Shown: piece after piece, positions 8,452 through 17,804 of the stretch
Layout: the number at the start of each line of letters is the position of its first letter
How positions within the stretch are numbered: position 1 is the first letter of the stretch
Source of the DNA: UBA3006 sp036746695
GTDB lineage: Bacteria; Actinomycetota; Acidimicrobiia; Acidimicrobiales; Ilumatobacteraceae
Direction: 5' to 3'
Assembly: GCA_036746695.1 (NCBI GenBank)
Contig: DAIODP010000001.1
Span: 496,001 to 560,000, forward strand
DNA length: 64,000 nucleotides
Notes under the pieces: model-generated
Seen by the model: the letters and a program-made list of their open reading frames with translations, nothing else
The model's database searches: none
Told to the model about the DNA's origin: nothing
Position numbers and translations under genes: made by a program

Positions 8452-9117
8452 TTAGCCAACGAGTATTTTTTTCACCGCTTCTTCGGCGTCTTCGGTAATC
8501 AGCGCCATCACTTCATCGCCCGCGCGAAGCACGGTTGCCTTATCGGGCACCAACACTCGGCTGTCGCGAACAACTGCCACCACGGTCGCACTGCGAGGGA
8601 ATTGAATATCGGCAAGCGCTTTGTCAATCGCGGGAGAATTTTCGGCAAGCGTTACTTCTACCAATTCTGCTTTGCCACCCTTCAACTGCATCAACCGCAC
8701 GAAGCTGCCGACCGTTACCGCTTCTTGCACCAGGCTGGTGATGAGATGCGGTGTTGATACAGAAACATCGACTCCCCACATTTCGTTAAACATCCAGTAG
8801 TTGTTTGGATTATTTACGCGCGCAACCACGCGCGGCACACCAAACTCTTGTTTTGCAAGGAGCGAAACAACAAGATTGTCTTCGTCGTCGCCAGTTACCG
8901 AGGCAACAACGTCTGCCATTGTCACTCCCGCCGCCGCCAACACCGAAACGTCACAGGCATCTCCCTGATGCCACTTCACACCAGTTGATGCGTCATCGGC
9001 ATATTCGCGCACCACCGAGCGATCATTTTCAATAATCGTCACCTCGTGTCCAGCCTCGACAAGTTGTTCTGCCGTAAAACGACCAACGCTTCCACCGCCT
9101 GCAATCACTACTTTCAT
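8452..9117 (-). CDS. trkA: TrkA family potassium uptake regulator (ceoC-like)
   Basis: A 221-residue TrkA protein: an N-terminal RCK/NAD-binding domain starting MKVVIAGGGSVGRFTAEQLVEAGHEVTIIEND and a C-terminal TrkA-C domain (about 140-221: VEVTLAENSPAIDKALADI). It binds NAD(H) or nucleotides and gates a K+ transporter at the inner membrane face. It follows a second TrkA gene of equal length with a 2-bp gap, the same pair as Rv2691/Rv2692. No TrkH/TrkG channel gene is in the window, so the partner may be the adjacent APC permease or a distant channel. Confidence 0.9.
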   Translation of the reverse strand: MKVVIAGGGSVGRFTAEQLVEAGHEVTIIENDRSVVREYADDASTGVKWHQGDACDVSVLAAAGVTMADVVASVTGDDEDNLVVSLLAKQEFGVPRVVARVNNPNNYWMFNEMWGVDVSVSTPHLITSLVQEAVTVGSFVRLMQLKGGKAELVEVTLAENSPAIDKALADIQFPRSATVVAVVRDSRVLVPDKATVLRAGDEVMALITEDAEEAVKKILVG

Positions 9118-9119
9118 AA

Positions 9120-9785
9120 TCAGTGACCCTTTCCGTTTTGGCTTGCGGCCAGTTCTGCATCAAATGCGGCAAGCGAAGAAATTTCCGACGACACATACGC
9201 CACGTCGCCTTCTTGAATCACTGTGTCGGATGTTGGGATCATCGCTGAACCAAGGCGACGGACAGCAACTACGCGCGCCGTTGCGCTGTCTAACGTGCTC
9301 ACTCGTTTGCCTACAAGATGCTTGGGTAATTCGCGCTCGACAAGCACCACCTTTGCACTGGGGTCGGTCCACTCGATCGCTGGCAGTTCGGGAAGAATGC
9401 GGCGCAAAATTCGCTCGGACGTCCATTTCACCGTGGCGACAGTTGCAATCCCCAATCGCTCATAAATCTCTGCTCGCTTCGGGTCATAAATGCGCGCGAC
9501 GACTCGTTCGATGCCAAATTCTTCGCGTGCCACTCGTGCGATCAAGATGTTGGAATTATCGCCATTCGTTACAGATGCGAGCGCGCCTGCTTTTTCGATC
9601 CCGGCTTCGATCAAAATGTCGCGGTCAAAACCAATTCCCACAATTTTCTGACCGGAGAACTTTTCACCAAGGCGGGAAAAAGCTTCGGGCTTGCGGTCGA
9701 TCACAGCAACCGTATGGCCAGCGGCCGTTAATTCTTTGCCGAGGGTCGAACCCACTCGCCCACAACCAACGATGACTACGTGCAC
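9120..9785 (-). CDS. trkA: TrkA family potassium uptake regulator (ceoB-like)
   Basis: The first of two tandem TrkA proteins. I chose the GTG at 9785 (VHVVIVGCGRVGSTLGKEL) rather than an ATG 42 bp upstream. AGGGAG lies six bases before it, the Rossmann glycine motif then begins at the start as usual, and the length (221 aa) equals that of the downstream paralogue. The N-terminal RCK domain is followed by a TrkA-C domain (about 135-215). It is divergent from the APC permease, with only ~65 bp of shared promoter region. Confidence 0.9.
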   Translation of the reverse strand: MHVVIVGCGRVGSTLGKELTAAGHTVAVIDRKPEAFSRLGEKFSGQKIVGIGFDRDILIEAGIEKAGALASVTNGDNSNILIARVAREEFGIERVVARIYDPKRAEIYERLGIATVATVKWTSERILRRILPELPAIEWTDPSAKVVLVERELPKHLVGKRVSTLDSATARVVAVRRLGSAMIPTSDTVIQEGDVAYVSSEISSLAAFDAELAASQNGKGH

Positions 9786-9850
9786 GGCTATCTCCCTAGT
9801 GACAACATCGGACATCGTCCAATGCATGCCTATTTATATGGCAAGTGTCA

Positions 9851-11776
9851 ATGGTAGAGCCTGCAGTCGCCCCAACAGTGGTCCGTGTGGCAGGCTCTAT
9901 CTCGCTTATGGCTACTACAACACGGTCCAACCCCTTGAAACGATTCTTCATTGGCAAGCCAATTGCCACGTCTGAAGATGGCCACCAACGCTTGCCAAAA
10001 AAGGTTGCGCTCCCCGTTTTTGCCAGCGACGCAATTTCGTCAACAACATACGCAACTGAAGAAATCCTGATCGTGTTTATGTCCCTTGCCGGCGCTGGTG
10101 TTGCCGCTTACAGCAGGCTTGTACCAATTTCCATTCTTGTTATTTTTCTTCTCATCATCGTGGTCAGTAGCTATCGACAAACGATTTTTGCCTACCCCAA
10201 CGGTGGTGGGTCTTACGTGGTCTCGAGGGAAAATCTCGGGCGAATCCCTTCGTTGGTTGCTGGCGGATCGATGTTGGTCGACTACATCCTCACCGTTGCC
10301 GTTTCAATTGCCGCCGGTGTTGCAGCAATAGTTTCCGCATTCAACAGCCTCGAGCCTCATCGAGTCACGTTGTGCGTCGGTTTTATCGCCCTCGTGACGT
10401 TGGCCAACCTTCGCGGCCTTAAGGAGTCAGGGTCGCTTTTCGCGCCACCCACGTATCTCTACATCATCATGTTGTTCACTCTTATCGGATACGGACTCTT
10501 CCGTGTGTTCGTACAAGACCTCGGTCCGATTCCGCACGAGGATGCATTTTCCCAGGAATTACTCGGTGGCAACAACAGCATCACGCTGTTTTTCTTTCTC
10601 AAAGCATTCTCCTCAGGTGCCGTTGCGTTAACAGGTATCGAGGCCGTTGCCGACGGTGTACCAGCCTTCAAAAAACCAGAGCCGCGAAACGCCAGCACCA
10701 CGCTGATCATCATGGGGTGCATTCTCGGATCAAGCTTCTTTGGATTAAGTGTTCTTGCTCAGCACTTGCAGCCCCTCAAAGATGAAGAGGGACATATCGC
10801 CGACACCGTGCTGGCCCAACTGGCCGAGCATGTTTACGGCGGAAGAAACGTGATGTTCTTCCTTACGCAGTTCGCCACGTTTGCAATTTTGATTTTGGCT
10901 GCGAACACTGCCTATGCAGACTTCCCGCGTCTTTCGTCAATCATTGCAAAAGACAATTATCTGCCGCGGCAATTCATGAACCGCGGCGATCGCTTGGTGT
11001 TCTCGAACGGTGTTATCTTCCTTGGCATCGCATCATCCCTGTTGGTGATTGCGTTCGGCGGAATTGTTAACGCGCTAATTCCCCTCTACGCCGTTGGAGT
11101 GTTCACTGGTTTTACACTCAGCCAATTTGGCATGCTCGTGCATCACCGAAAACACAAACACCCAGGCTGGGTTCCCCGCGCTGTGATGTCTGGTTTCGGT
11201 GCAGCAACCACGGCACTCGTGGCAGGGATCGTTGTCGTTGTTAAATTCACCGACGGTGCGTGGATTCCAGCCGTCGTGATTCCGACGCTTGTGCTTTCAT
11301 TTATCGGAGTGAACAAACACTATTCGCGCGTTCGCGGCTTCTTGCAGGTAAAAGATGGTTATTCGGCGCCGTTCCGTACACACACCGTTGTCGTGCTTGT
11401 TGGTTCGGTTAACCAGGGCGTACTTCAAGCAGTTCGCTACGCACAAAGCTTGCGCCCCGACCGCATAGTCGCACTTTCCGTGATCCAAACGCCAAACGAT
11501 CGTGTACAACTCGACGCGGATTGGGCGAAGTACAACATCGGCATCGAATTAGACACCATTGTTTCCGAATACCGAGACCTCACCGAACCAATTCTCAATC
11601 GCATCAACGAACTGGATGACGAACTAAACGACGACATCATTACGGTCATCATTCCCGAATTTGTTACCAGCCTTCGCTCGCAGTGGTTGCACAACCAGTC
11701 GGCACTTGCCATTAAGGCGCGTCTGTTGTTCAGGCCAAACACTGTCGTGACATCGGTTCCAATCGTCATCCCATAG
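9851..11776 (+). CDS. APC family permease (amino acid or potassium transporter)
   Basis: About 640 residues with roughly twelve membrane segments from residue ~55 to ~490 and a soluble C-terminal tail of ~130 residues. The N-terminal signature LPKKVALPVFASDAISSTTYATEEIL is typical of this actinobacterial APC group (compare Rv2690c). The start is uncertain: ATG at 9851 or ATG at 9908 (MATTTRSNPLKRFF), neither with a strong ribosome-binding site. Its position beside two TrkA regulators suggests a K+-linked transporter, as for KUP/APC carriers, but the substrate cannot be read from the sequence. Confidence 0.85.
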   Translation: MVEPAVAPTVVRVAGSISLMATTTRSNPLKRFFIGKPIATSEDGHQRLPKKVALPVFASDAISSTTYATEEILIVFMSLAGAGVAAYSRLVPISILVIFLLIIVVSSYRQTIFAYPNGGGSYVVSRENLGRIPSLVAGGSMLVDYILTVAVSIAAGVAAIVSAFNSLEPHRVTLCVGFIALVTLANLRGLKESGSLFAPPTYLYIIMLFTLIGYGLFRVFVQDLGPIPHEDAFSQELLGGNNSITLFFFLKAFSSGAVALTGIEAVADGVPAFKKPEPRNASTTLIIMGCILGSSFFGLSVLAQHLQPLKDEEGHIADTVLAQLAEHVYGGRNVMFFLTQFATFAILILAANTAYADFPRLSSIIAKDNYLPRQFMNRGDRLVFSNGVIFLGIASSLLVIAFGGIVNALIPLYAVGVFTGFTLSQFGMLVHHRKHKHPGWVPRAVMSGFGAATTALVAGIVVVVKFTDGAWIPAVVIPTLVLSFIGVNKHYSRVRGFLQVKDGYSAPFRTHTVVVLVGSVNQGVLQAVRYAQSLRPDRIVALSVIQTPNDRVQLDADWAKYNIGIELDTIVSEYRDLTEPILNRINELDDELNDDIITVIIPEFVTSLRSQWLHNQSALAIKARLLFRPNTVVTSVPIVIP

Positions 11777-11827
11777 TGTTTTTGGCACGATCCCAAGTGC
11801 CGGCGATTCCTGTCGTATTCTGAACAC

Positions 11828-12721
11828 ATGAAAATTGTTATCTCTGGTGCAAGTGGTCTCATTGGAACTCAACTCGTAACGTCGCTCAAATCGAGTGGGC
11901 ATGAAGTTGTCCAACTTGTCCGCCGATCGGCTGCGGTCGGTCAAATCATGTGGGACCCAAAGTCGGGAAAGCTCGACCCAGCATCCCTTGAGGGCTGCGA
12001 CGCAGTGATTCATCTTTCGGGAGCAGGCATTGGCGACAAGCGCTGGAGCGATGCCTACCGCAAAGAAATTCTCGACAGTCGCACACAAACGACTGCGCTC
12101 TTGGCCACAACTATTGCTTCATTGCAACGTAAACCATCAGTGTTTTTATCTGGCTCGGCAATTGGCATCTACGGTGCTCGAGGCGATGAACAACTGACGG
12201 AAACGAGCGCGCACGGCACAGGTTTTCTAGCCGACGTCTGCGAACAGTGGGAAGCGGCAGCAAAGCCAGCAATCGATGCCGGTGTGCGCACGGTGTTCCT
12301 GCGCACGGGAATTGTGTTGAGCCCCAAAGGCGGAGCACTCAAGAAACTGCTGCCGCTCTTCCGACTTGGCGTTGGCGGAAAATTTGGTAACGGTAAGCAG
12401 TGGCAAAGCTGGATCTCGATGGATGACGAAGTTGCTTCGATCATTCATTTGCTTACCGCGAATGTTTCGGGTGCCGTAAACCTCACTGCACCGCAGCCCG
12501 TCACCAACGCGGAATTTACGAAAGTGCTGGCCCGCGTCGTTAAACGACCAGCAATCGTTCCGGTGCCCACATTTGCACCAAAGATCCTGCTTGGTGGAGA
12601 ACTGGCAGATGCTTTGCTCTTTACCGGCCAACGAGTGATGCCGCAGGCGCTTACTGCAAGCGGCTACGTCTTTAAGCACTCCACACTTGAAAGTGCGCTG
12701 CGTTCACTGCTCAAGAAGTAA
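11828..12721 (+). CDS. TIGR01777 family NAD(P)-dependent epimerase-like protein
   Basis: A 297-residue extended-SDR protein. It starts with the nucleotide-binding motif ISGASGLIGTQL, has SGSAIGIYGARGDE where the SDR active site lies, and ends with the DUF1731-type C-terminus (about 245-295, with VMPQALTASGYVFKHSTLESAL). This family (YfcH-like) is widespread and its substrate is unknown. The stop overlaps the ATG of the next gene by one base, so the two are translated together. Confidence 0.88.
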   Translation: MKIVISGASGLIGTQLVTSLKSSGHEVVQLVRRSAAVGQIMWDPKSGKLDPASLEGCDAVIHLSGAGIGDKRWSDAYRKEILDSRTQTTALLATTIASLQRKPSVFLSGSAIGIYGARGDEQLTETSAHGTGFLADVCEQWEAAAKPAIDAGVRTVFLRTGIVLSPKGGALKKLLPLFRLGVGGKFGNGKQWQSWISMDDEVASIIHLLTANVSGAVNLTAPQPVTNAEFTKVLARVVKRPAIVPVPTFAPKILLGGELADALLFTGQRVMPQALTASGYVFKHSTLESALRSLLKK

Positions 12722-13959
12722 TGAAACATCCAGAACACGTTAATGTAGTTGTCGTTGGTGCGGGCCTTGCAGGCCTTGCAGCAGCGCGTGTTGTTCAGGA
12801 ATCAGGGCATACGGCAATCGTGCTCGAAGCATCCGATGCAGTTGGTGGTCGTGTTCGCACAGATTCCGTTGATGGGTTCCTGCTCGACCGTGGATTTCAG
12901 GTGTTACTCACCGCTTACCCAGAGCTTGCGACACAAGTGGACATGCAGGCGCTTGACCTTCGCGAGTTTGACCCAGGCGCACTGGTATGGCGCAAAGGAA
13001 AAGGGCACGTTGTCTCCGACCCATTTCGCAAACCATCAACACTTGTCGCCACTGCTCTTGCACCTATTGGAACTGTCGTAGACAAGGCTCGCATTGTTTT
13101 CTTGCGCCGCAGAGTGTTACGCACGCACCCAAGAAGGCTGCTTCGCGGCCGCGATATTTCCACCGTTGTTGCGTTGCGCGCTGCCGGTTTCTCCACGCGC
13201 ATGATTCAACGATTCTTTCGGCCACTCTTCGGCGGCATTCAGCTAGACCCAGCGCTGGCCACCTCCCGACGAATGTTCGACGTCATTTTCCGTTCGCTCT
13301 CGGAAGGTTCGAGCGTTCTTCCCTCGCAAGGGATGCAGGCATTACCCGAGCAACTTGCAGCACGCTTGCAAGCCGATTCTGTGTTTCTCAACACTCGCGT
13401 TGAGTCAATCGATGGCAACACAGTGCTGCTGTCTGATGGCAACACAATCCATGCTCGCGCGGTGGTGGTCGCAACCGATGGCCCCACGGCCAGCACGTTG
13501 CTTGGCTTACCAGAAGTGAAATCTCGAACCGCTGGGTGTGTTTACTTCTCGGCCGACATTGCCCCAACAAAAGAAAAGCTCGTTGTTCTCGATGGCACTG
13601 GTCGCGGACCTGTGCTCAACGTCGCCGTTCTCAGCAATGTTGCCCCCTCTTATGCACCACCCGGCAAACACCTCATCGTTGCCGCTCTCCCCGGAGTGAT
13701 CGACGGTGATTTGGAACAAATCGCTCGCATGCAACTGCGCACCTGGTGGGGTGCTCAGGTTGACACATGGAAACATTTGCGCACTTACTCAATTGCGCAT
13801 GGTGGCCCAGTGCAACAACCACCGTTCGCGCCCCGACAGCCCGTCTCGTTGGGTGGTGGCCGCTTCGTCTGTGGCGATCACCGCGATACCGGATCTATTC
13901 AAGGTGCACTCTTTTCGGGACGACGCTGCGGCGAGGCTGTTGCACAGTTCCTCGCCTAA
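12721..13959 (+). CDS. FAD-dependent amine oxidase/desaturase-like oxidoreductase
   Basis: 412 residues with the dinucleotide-binding motif VVVVGAGLAGLAAARVV near residue 9 and the GG doublet VGGRVRTDSVDGFLLDRGFQVL. The C-terminal FAD motif is GDHRDTGSIQGALFSGRR. This fits the protoporphyrinogen oxidase / phytoene desaturase / amine oxidase superfamily. The start overlaps the stop of the upstream epimerase-like gene. The exact substrate is not evident; a carotenoid or porphyrin role is possible, but no other gene of those pathways is near. Confidence 0.85.
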   Translation: MKHPEHVNVVVVGAGLAGLAAARVVQESGHTAIVLEASDAVGGRVRTDSVDGFLLDRGFQVLLTAYPELATQVDMQALDLREFDPGALVWRKGKGHVVSDPFRKPSTLVATALAPIGTVVDKARIVFLRRRVLRTHPRRLLRGRDISTVVALRAAGFSTRMIQRFFRPLFGGIQLDPALATSRRMFDVIFRSLSEGSSVLPSQGMQALPEQLAARLQADSVFLNTRVESIDGNTVLLSDGNTIHARAVVVATDGPTASTLLGLPEVKSRTAGCVYFSADIAPTKEKLVVLDGTGRGPVLNVAVLSNVAPSYAPPGKHLIVAALPGVIDGDLEQIARMQLRTWWGAQVDTWKHLRTYSIAHGGPVQQPPFAPRQPVSLGGGRFVCGDHRDTGSIQGALFSGRRCGEAVAQFLA

Positions 13960-13969
13960 CCTGCAATAC

Positions 13970-14422
13970 ATGACTCACGACACAAAAGCCAAAATAGTTT
14001 CAGTCGAGCGCTTTGTGCCCGCAGCCCCTGGACTCATTTTCGAACTACTTGCAGACCCACGTCAACACTCGAAAATTGACGGGTCAGGCAGCGTTAAAGC
14101 GGCAAAAGTTTCTGCTCCGCCACGCTTGTCACTGGGTGCAAAGTTCACGATGGATATGAAGATCGGCGTGTCGTACAAGATGACCAACACCGTTGTCGAA
14201 TTTGAAGAGAATCGACGCATTGCCTGGCAGCACTTTGGTGGTCACATTTGGCGCTACATCCTCGAGCCTGTAGATGGCGGCACAAAGGTTATAGAGCAAT
14301 TTGACTACAACGGAAGTAAGTCGATTCTGATTCTCAAGCTCAGGGGTTCGATGCAAAGCAATGAGAAGGCCATGGCACTAACTCTCGTCAATATCGAGAA
14401 GCATTTCTCCGCGCAGCAATGA
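13970..14422 (+). CDS. SRPBCC (START-like) family protein
   Basis: The 150-residue frame from MTHDTKAKIVSVERFV has the SRPBCC layout: beta1 (IVSVERFVPAAPGLIFELLADP), then long antiparallel strands and a C-terminal amphipathic helix (SNEKAMALTLVNIEKHF). These proteins bind hydrophobic ligands in a helix-grip cavity. It starts 10 bp after the FAD oxidoreductase and its stop overlaps the ATG of argJ (ATGA), so it belongs to the same transcript. The ligand is unknown. Confidence 0.8.
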   Translation: MTHDTKAKIVSVERFVPAAPGLIFELLADPRQHSKIDGSGSVKAAKVSAPPRLSLGAKFTMDMKIGVSYKMTNTVVEFEENRRIAWQHFGGHIWRYILEPVDGGTKVIEQFDYNGSKSILILKLRGSMQSNEKAMALTLVNIEKHFSAQQ

Positions 14423-15579
14423 CAATTTCGCTGCCAAAGGGTTTCCGTGCTCACGTAACAAATGTGGGTATCAAAGACACCACCGATGACTTCACTCTTG
14501 TTGTTGCCGATGCGCCGTGTGCGGCAGCAGGCCTCTTCACACAAAGCCGCTTTGCCGGCCCAAGCGTTCTTGTTAGTCGCGAACATGTTGCAGGCGGCAA
14601 AGCGTTTGGTGTTGTGGTCATTTCAAAAAATGCCAATGTTGCCACTGGCGTAGAGGGCATGAACAATGCGCGCGAAGTGGTTGCTGGCGTGGCTCGTGCC
14701 ATTGGTTGCAACGAGAGCGAGATTCTCATTGCATCAACCGGCGTAATCGGCCGCCAGTATCCAATGGACAACGTCCGTTCAGGTCTGGCCGCACTTCCCG
14801 CGCAACCTCAGGGCACGTCAGCAGACGATGTGGCCCGCGGCATCATGACCACTGACACCGTGAGCAAAGTTGCGCAGTGCGAAGTTGCCGGTTCTGGCGC
14901 TCGTGTAGTGGGCGTTGCAAAAGGTGTTGGCATGATTGAACCGAACATGGCCACGTTGATCACGCTGATCTTCACCGATGCAGAAGTCTCCTCGCCCGAC
15001 TTGCAAACAATGTTTCAGCGCGTAATCTCCCGCACCTTCAACTGCGTTTCCGTAGACACCGACACATCCACCAGCGACACAGCAATTGTCTTAGCAAGTG
15101 GAAAAGCCGGCAAAGCTGATTTGGCCGCACTTGAAAATGCCTTGTTCGACGTTGCCCTTTCGCTGACTAAACAAGTTGCACGAGACGGAGAAGGCGCCGA
15201 AAAGTTAATCGAAGTATGTGTTGATAATGCGCGCGACTACGAGCAGGCGAAAACAGTTGCCAAGGCCATAGTTAACTCGCCACTAGTAAAAACTGCGGTG
15301 CATGGCGCAGACCCAAATTGGGGCCGCGTGGCAATGGCAGTAGGAAAATGCAGCCAGTACACCGACATCGATCAAGCATCGGTGATCATTCGTTTTGGAA
15401 CCCAAGAGGTGTATCCGAGACAAATTGGCGCAGATGATCTTTCGGCGCTCAGCACGTATATGAAAGGTGCAGATGTCCGCATTCATGTGGCCCTCAACAC
15501 CGGAAGCGAATCGGCAACTGTTTGGGGTTGCGATCTGACGGCGGGATACGTGCGTGTCAACGCCGATTACACCACCTGA
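14419..15579 (+). CDS. argJ: Bifunctional ornithine acetyltransferase / N-acetylglutamate synthase
   Basis: A 386-residue ArgJ. The autoprocessing site is present: MIEPNMATLITLIFTDA with the nucleophile T179, before which the chain is cut into alpha and beta parts. The N-terminal GFRAHVTNVGIKD and the C-terminal GCDLTAGYVRVNADYTT are characteristic. It recycles the acetyl group from acetylornithine to glutamate in arginine synthesis. No other arg gene lies near, so it is isolated from its usual operon and instead follows an SRPBCC gene. Confidence 0.95.
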   Translation: MTISLPKGFRAHVTNVGIKDTTDDFTLVVADAPCAAAGLFTQSRFAGPSVLVSREHVAGGKAFGVVVISKNANVATGVEGMNNAREVVAGVARAIGCNESEILIASTGVIGRQYPMDNVRSGLAALPAQPQGTSADDVARGIMTTDTVSKVAQCEVAGSGARVVGVAKGVGMIEPNMATLITLIFTDAEVSSPDLQTMFQRVISRTFNCVSVDTDTSTSDTAIVLASGKAGKADLAALENALFDVALSLTKQVARDGEGAEKLIEVCVDNARDYEQAKTVAKAIVNSPLVKTAVHGADPNWGRVAMAVGKCSQYTDIDQASVIIRFGTQEVYPRQIGADDLSALSTYMKGADVRIHVALNTGSESATVWGCDLTAGYVRVNADYTT

Positions 15580-16479
15580 TTATTTGGTAAACGGCGATAG
15601 CCACTCCAACAATTGGGAACGGTAATGCAAAAGCGATTTGTACTTCGCAACGTCATCGGGAAGTCGCTTAATCAACGAATGCAGCGTCTGCGCTTTGTCC
15701 TTTCCTCGAGCCACGTATTCGGTAATCGGCTGCTGATAGGTACGAATAGTAAATAGGGAGCCACCAGTGCGTGGCAGAAATCTCAAGGTTTGCCGTTCCA
15801 TCCGAACCCACAACATCGAGGGATCATTCACCAGTGGTTCGCTCGGTACAATCGGTTGAAAGAGCGCACAGTGATCTTCAATCGTCCAGTTCGATCGGAT
15901 CATCGGCTGATCTGCGCGTAGTCGGTTCATTGTGGTGTCCACTGCGCCTCCGACATGTTCGGCGTACCGCGCCACGGGAGCATGAACGGCCATCATGTCT
16001 TGCCCTAATTTGGTTTCAATTTTCCATCTGCTTGGTGAACACACCACCCCTGCAACCACCACCAGCTGACTATCACTTGTGCGCTTCATGACAATGAGAT
16101 CGTCGGCAACAAGCAGCGCCGCTTCCATTAACGCGTCGACGCCTTGGGAATGAATGGTCGAGCCAGCAAATGTCGCAACTAGCTCTGCGGCCTCCTCTGC
16201 AACTTCTTCCCCACCTTGCAGAAATGCTACGACTTCGTTCCTTCGCTTCTGCAAAAGCGCGACCTTCATTGCAATAGTTGGTTCGGTTTCGCTGTCGCTC
16301 GGCAACCACTGCTGTATCTCCAGCGGGCGCGTACCAACACGATGGCGAAACTCGTTTGTTAACTCGGTGGGCAACATCGACTCGGGCATGGGAAATGCAC
16401 GAAAAGATCCAACGTCGCCCGAGGGCAACTCGTCAAATGGGGTAAATGGATGCTGATGTAAAACGTGGGTTGAAGCCAC
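15580..16479 (-). CDS. DUF3445 / heme-dependent oxidative N-demethylase-like protein
   Basis: A 299-residue soluble protein with the layout of DUF3445: an N-terminal HPFTPFDELPSGDVGSFRAF segment, a central CSPSRWKIETKLGQDMMAVHAPVARY with the conserved Cys and His, and WVRMERQTLRFLPRTGGSLFTIRTYQQPI near residue 225-255. Members include the alpha subunit of heme-dependent oxidative N-demethylases. It is convergent with argJ with no gap. No electron-transfer partner subunit is adjacent, so the substrate stays open. Confidence 0.8.
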   Translation of the reverse strand: MASTHVLHQHPFTPFDELPSGDVGSFRAFPMPESMLPTELTNEFRHRVGTRPLEIQQWLPSDSETEPTIAMKVALLQKRRNEVVAFLQGGEEVAEEAAELVATFAGSTIHSQGVDALMEAALLVADDLIVMKRTSDSQLVVVAGVVCSPSRWKIETKLGQDMMAVHAPVARYAEHVGGAVDTTMNRLRADQPMIRSNWTIEDHCALFQPIVPSEPLVNDPSMLWVRMERQTLRFLPRTGGSLFTIRTYQQPITEYVARGKDKAQTLHSLIKRLPDDVAKYKSLLHYRSQLLEWLSPFTK

Positions 16480-16494
16480 GATGTATGAGTCAGA

Positions 16495-17271
16495 TCACTT
16501 AGGAGTCATGCGAATGCCGCCGTCGACACGAATTGTCTCGGCATTCATGTAGCTGTTGGTAATGCACTCCACCACCATGCTTGCAAGTTCTTCTGGGTAG
16601 CCCAAGCGCTGCGGGAAAAGCACGCCCTTCTGCAAATTCTGTTTGAACTGTTCGCTGTTTTCGCCCTGACCATAAATCGGTGTGTCGATGAGGCCTGGCG
16701 CAACGGTGTTGACGCGGACACCGATTGCCGACAAGTCGCGTGCGATTGGCAATGTCATTCCGACAACGCCGCCCTTTGAGGCCGAGTACGAGGCTTGACC
16801 AATCTGTCCGTCGAATGCGGCAACTGAAGCCATGTTGCAAATCGATCCGCGCTCACCATTGGCAAGCGGCTCGTTTGTGCTCATTGCTGTACCGACGATG
16901 CGGATGCAGTCGAAGGTGCCCACGAGGTTGATGGCTACAACTTTCTTGAAGGCATCCAAGTTGGCTGCCGACTCGTAAGTGCCGTCTTTGCCAACCGTTC
17001 GCTGTGCCCAACCAATGCCGGCAGAGTTAACCAATGCGCGAATCGGGCCCATCGATTTGGCCATTTCGGTTGCATTAATGATGTCCTGTGTATTGGTCAC
17101 GTCTACTTTGCAGTACGCGCCGCCAACTTCTTTTGCTAACGCCTGACCTTTTTCTTCTTGAATGTCGGCAATAACTACCTTTGCTCCGCGCTTTGCAAGA
17201 AGTCGCACGCATGCTTCTCCAATACCCGATGCTCCACCTGTGACAATTGCGCTAGATCCGTTGAGTTCCAT
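16495..17271 (-). CDS. Short-chain dehydrogenase, 3-hydroxyacyl-CoA dehydrogenase type-2-like
   Basis: An SDR of 258 residues from MELNGSSAIVTGG (ATG at 17271; the ATG at 17283 adds only four residues). The cofactor motif is TGGASGIGEACV, the active site has NMASVAAF and YSASKGG (YxxxK), and VRVNTVAPGLIDTP follows. The long insert AANLDAFKKVVAINLVGTFDC and the C-terminal VDGGIRM are typical of HSD17B10-like enzymes that oxidise short-chain 3-hydroxyacyl-CoAs. It lies just downstream of rnhA on the same strand. An acyl-CoA dehydrogenase at 27011-28126 would fit the same pathway but is not linked. Confidence 0.85.
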   Translation of the reverse strand: MELNGSSAIVTGGASGIGEACVRLLAKRGAKVVIADIQEEKGQALAKEVGGAYCKVDVTNTQDIINATEMAKSMGPIRALVNSAGIGWAQRTVGKDGTYESAANLDAFKKVVAINLVGTFDCIRIVGTAMSTNEPLANGERGSICNMASVAAFDGQIGQASYSASKGGVVGMTLPIARDLSAIGVRVNTVAPGLIDTPIYGQGENSEQFKQNLQKGVLFPQRLGYPEELASMVVECITNSYMNAETIRVDGGIRMTPK

Positions 17272-17301
17272 AGGTTGCAACACTAGGCAAGTTGGGCAGC
17301 T

Positions 17302-17736
17302 TTAGGCAAAGCCAAGCGAAGCCGCAACTGCAAGCGCATCCACCAGCTCGTTCATGGGTTCGCCATTGTGGGCTTTAACCCACGTAAAGGTGACATCGCC
17401 GCGCTGATTGACGAGGTCGATCAGCGGCTCCCATAAATCTCTGTTGGCAACTGGTTGACGTTGCGAGTTTTTCCAGCCACGCTTCTGCCAACCGGCCCAC
17501 CATGCATCACGGAAGCAATGCACCACATACGTGCTGTCCGAACGAATTTCGATTGGCCCAGGGTGGCCCTCGTGGGCACGCAGTGCTTCAAGCGCCGCAG
17601 AGAGTTCCATACGTTGATTTGTGGTGTGAGTTTCGCCACCTGTCTGACATGGTTCTCCCGTCGGCGAAGTTGCCCAAGCCCAGCCACCAGGGCCTGGGTT
17701 ACCAGAGCATGCACCATCGGTATAGATAACAATCAC
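17302..17736 (-). CDS. rnhA: Ribonuclease HI
   Basis: A 144-residue RNase HI with all four acidic residues: D7 (YTDGACSGNPGPGGW), E44 (QRMELSAA), D67 (RSDSTYVV) and D133 (NELVDALA). The basic-handle-like WWAGWQKRGWKNSQ is present. It removes RNA from RNA-DNA hybrids during replication. It is divergent from aceE with a 68-bp gap that contains a perfect palindrome. Confidence 0.95.
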   Translation of the reverse strand: MIVIYTDGACSGNPGPGGWAWATSPTGEPCQTGGETHTTNQRMELSAALEALRAHEGHPGPIEIRSDSTYVVHCFRDAWWAGWQKRGWKNSQRQPVANRDLWEPLIDLVNQRGDVTFTWVKAHNGEPMNELVDALAVAASLGFA

Positions 17737-17766
17737 GTCCTAGATACTTGCTGATGGACGATCGTT

Positions 17767-17782
17767 TCGTGGGTACCCACGA
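17767..17782. promoter_or_regulatory. 16-bp perfect palindrome upstream of aceE
   Basis: TCGTGGGTACCCACGA reads the same on both strands. It lies 22 bp before the aceE ATG, in the 68-bp gap between divergent rnhA and aceE, so it is placed to act as an operator. The regulator is not known from the window. Confidence 0.5.
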
Positions 17783-17804
17783 GTAACTCTGCGAGACTGA
17801 TCGC

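Noticed and set aside
9786..9827. ATG at 9827 as start of the first trkA gene
   Set aside because: The GTG at 9785 has an AGGGAG site, gives the Rossmann motif at the N-terminus and equals the paralogue in length.
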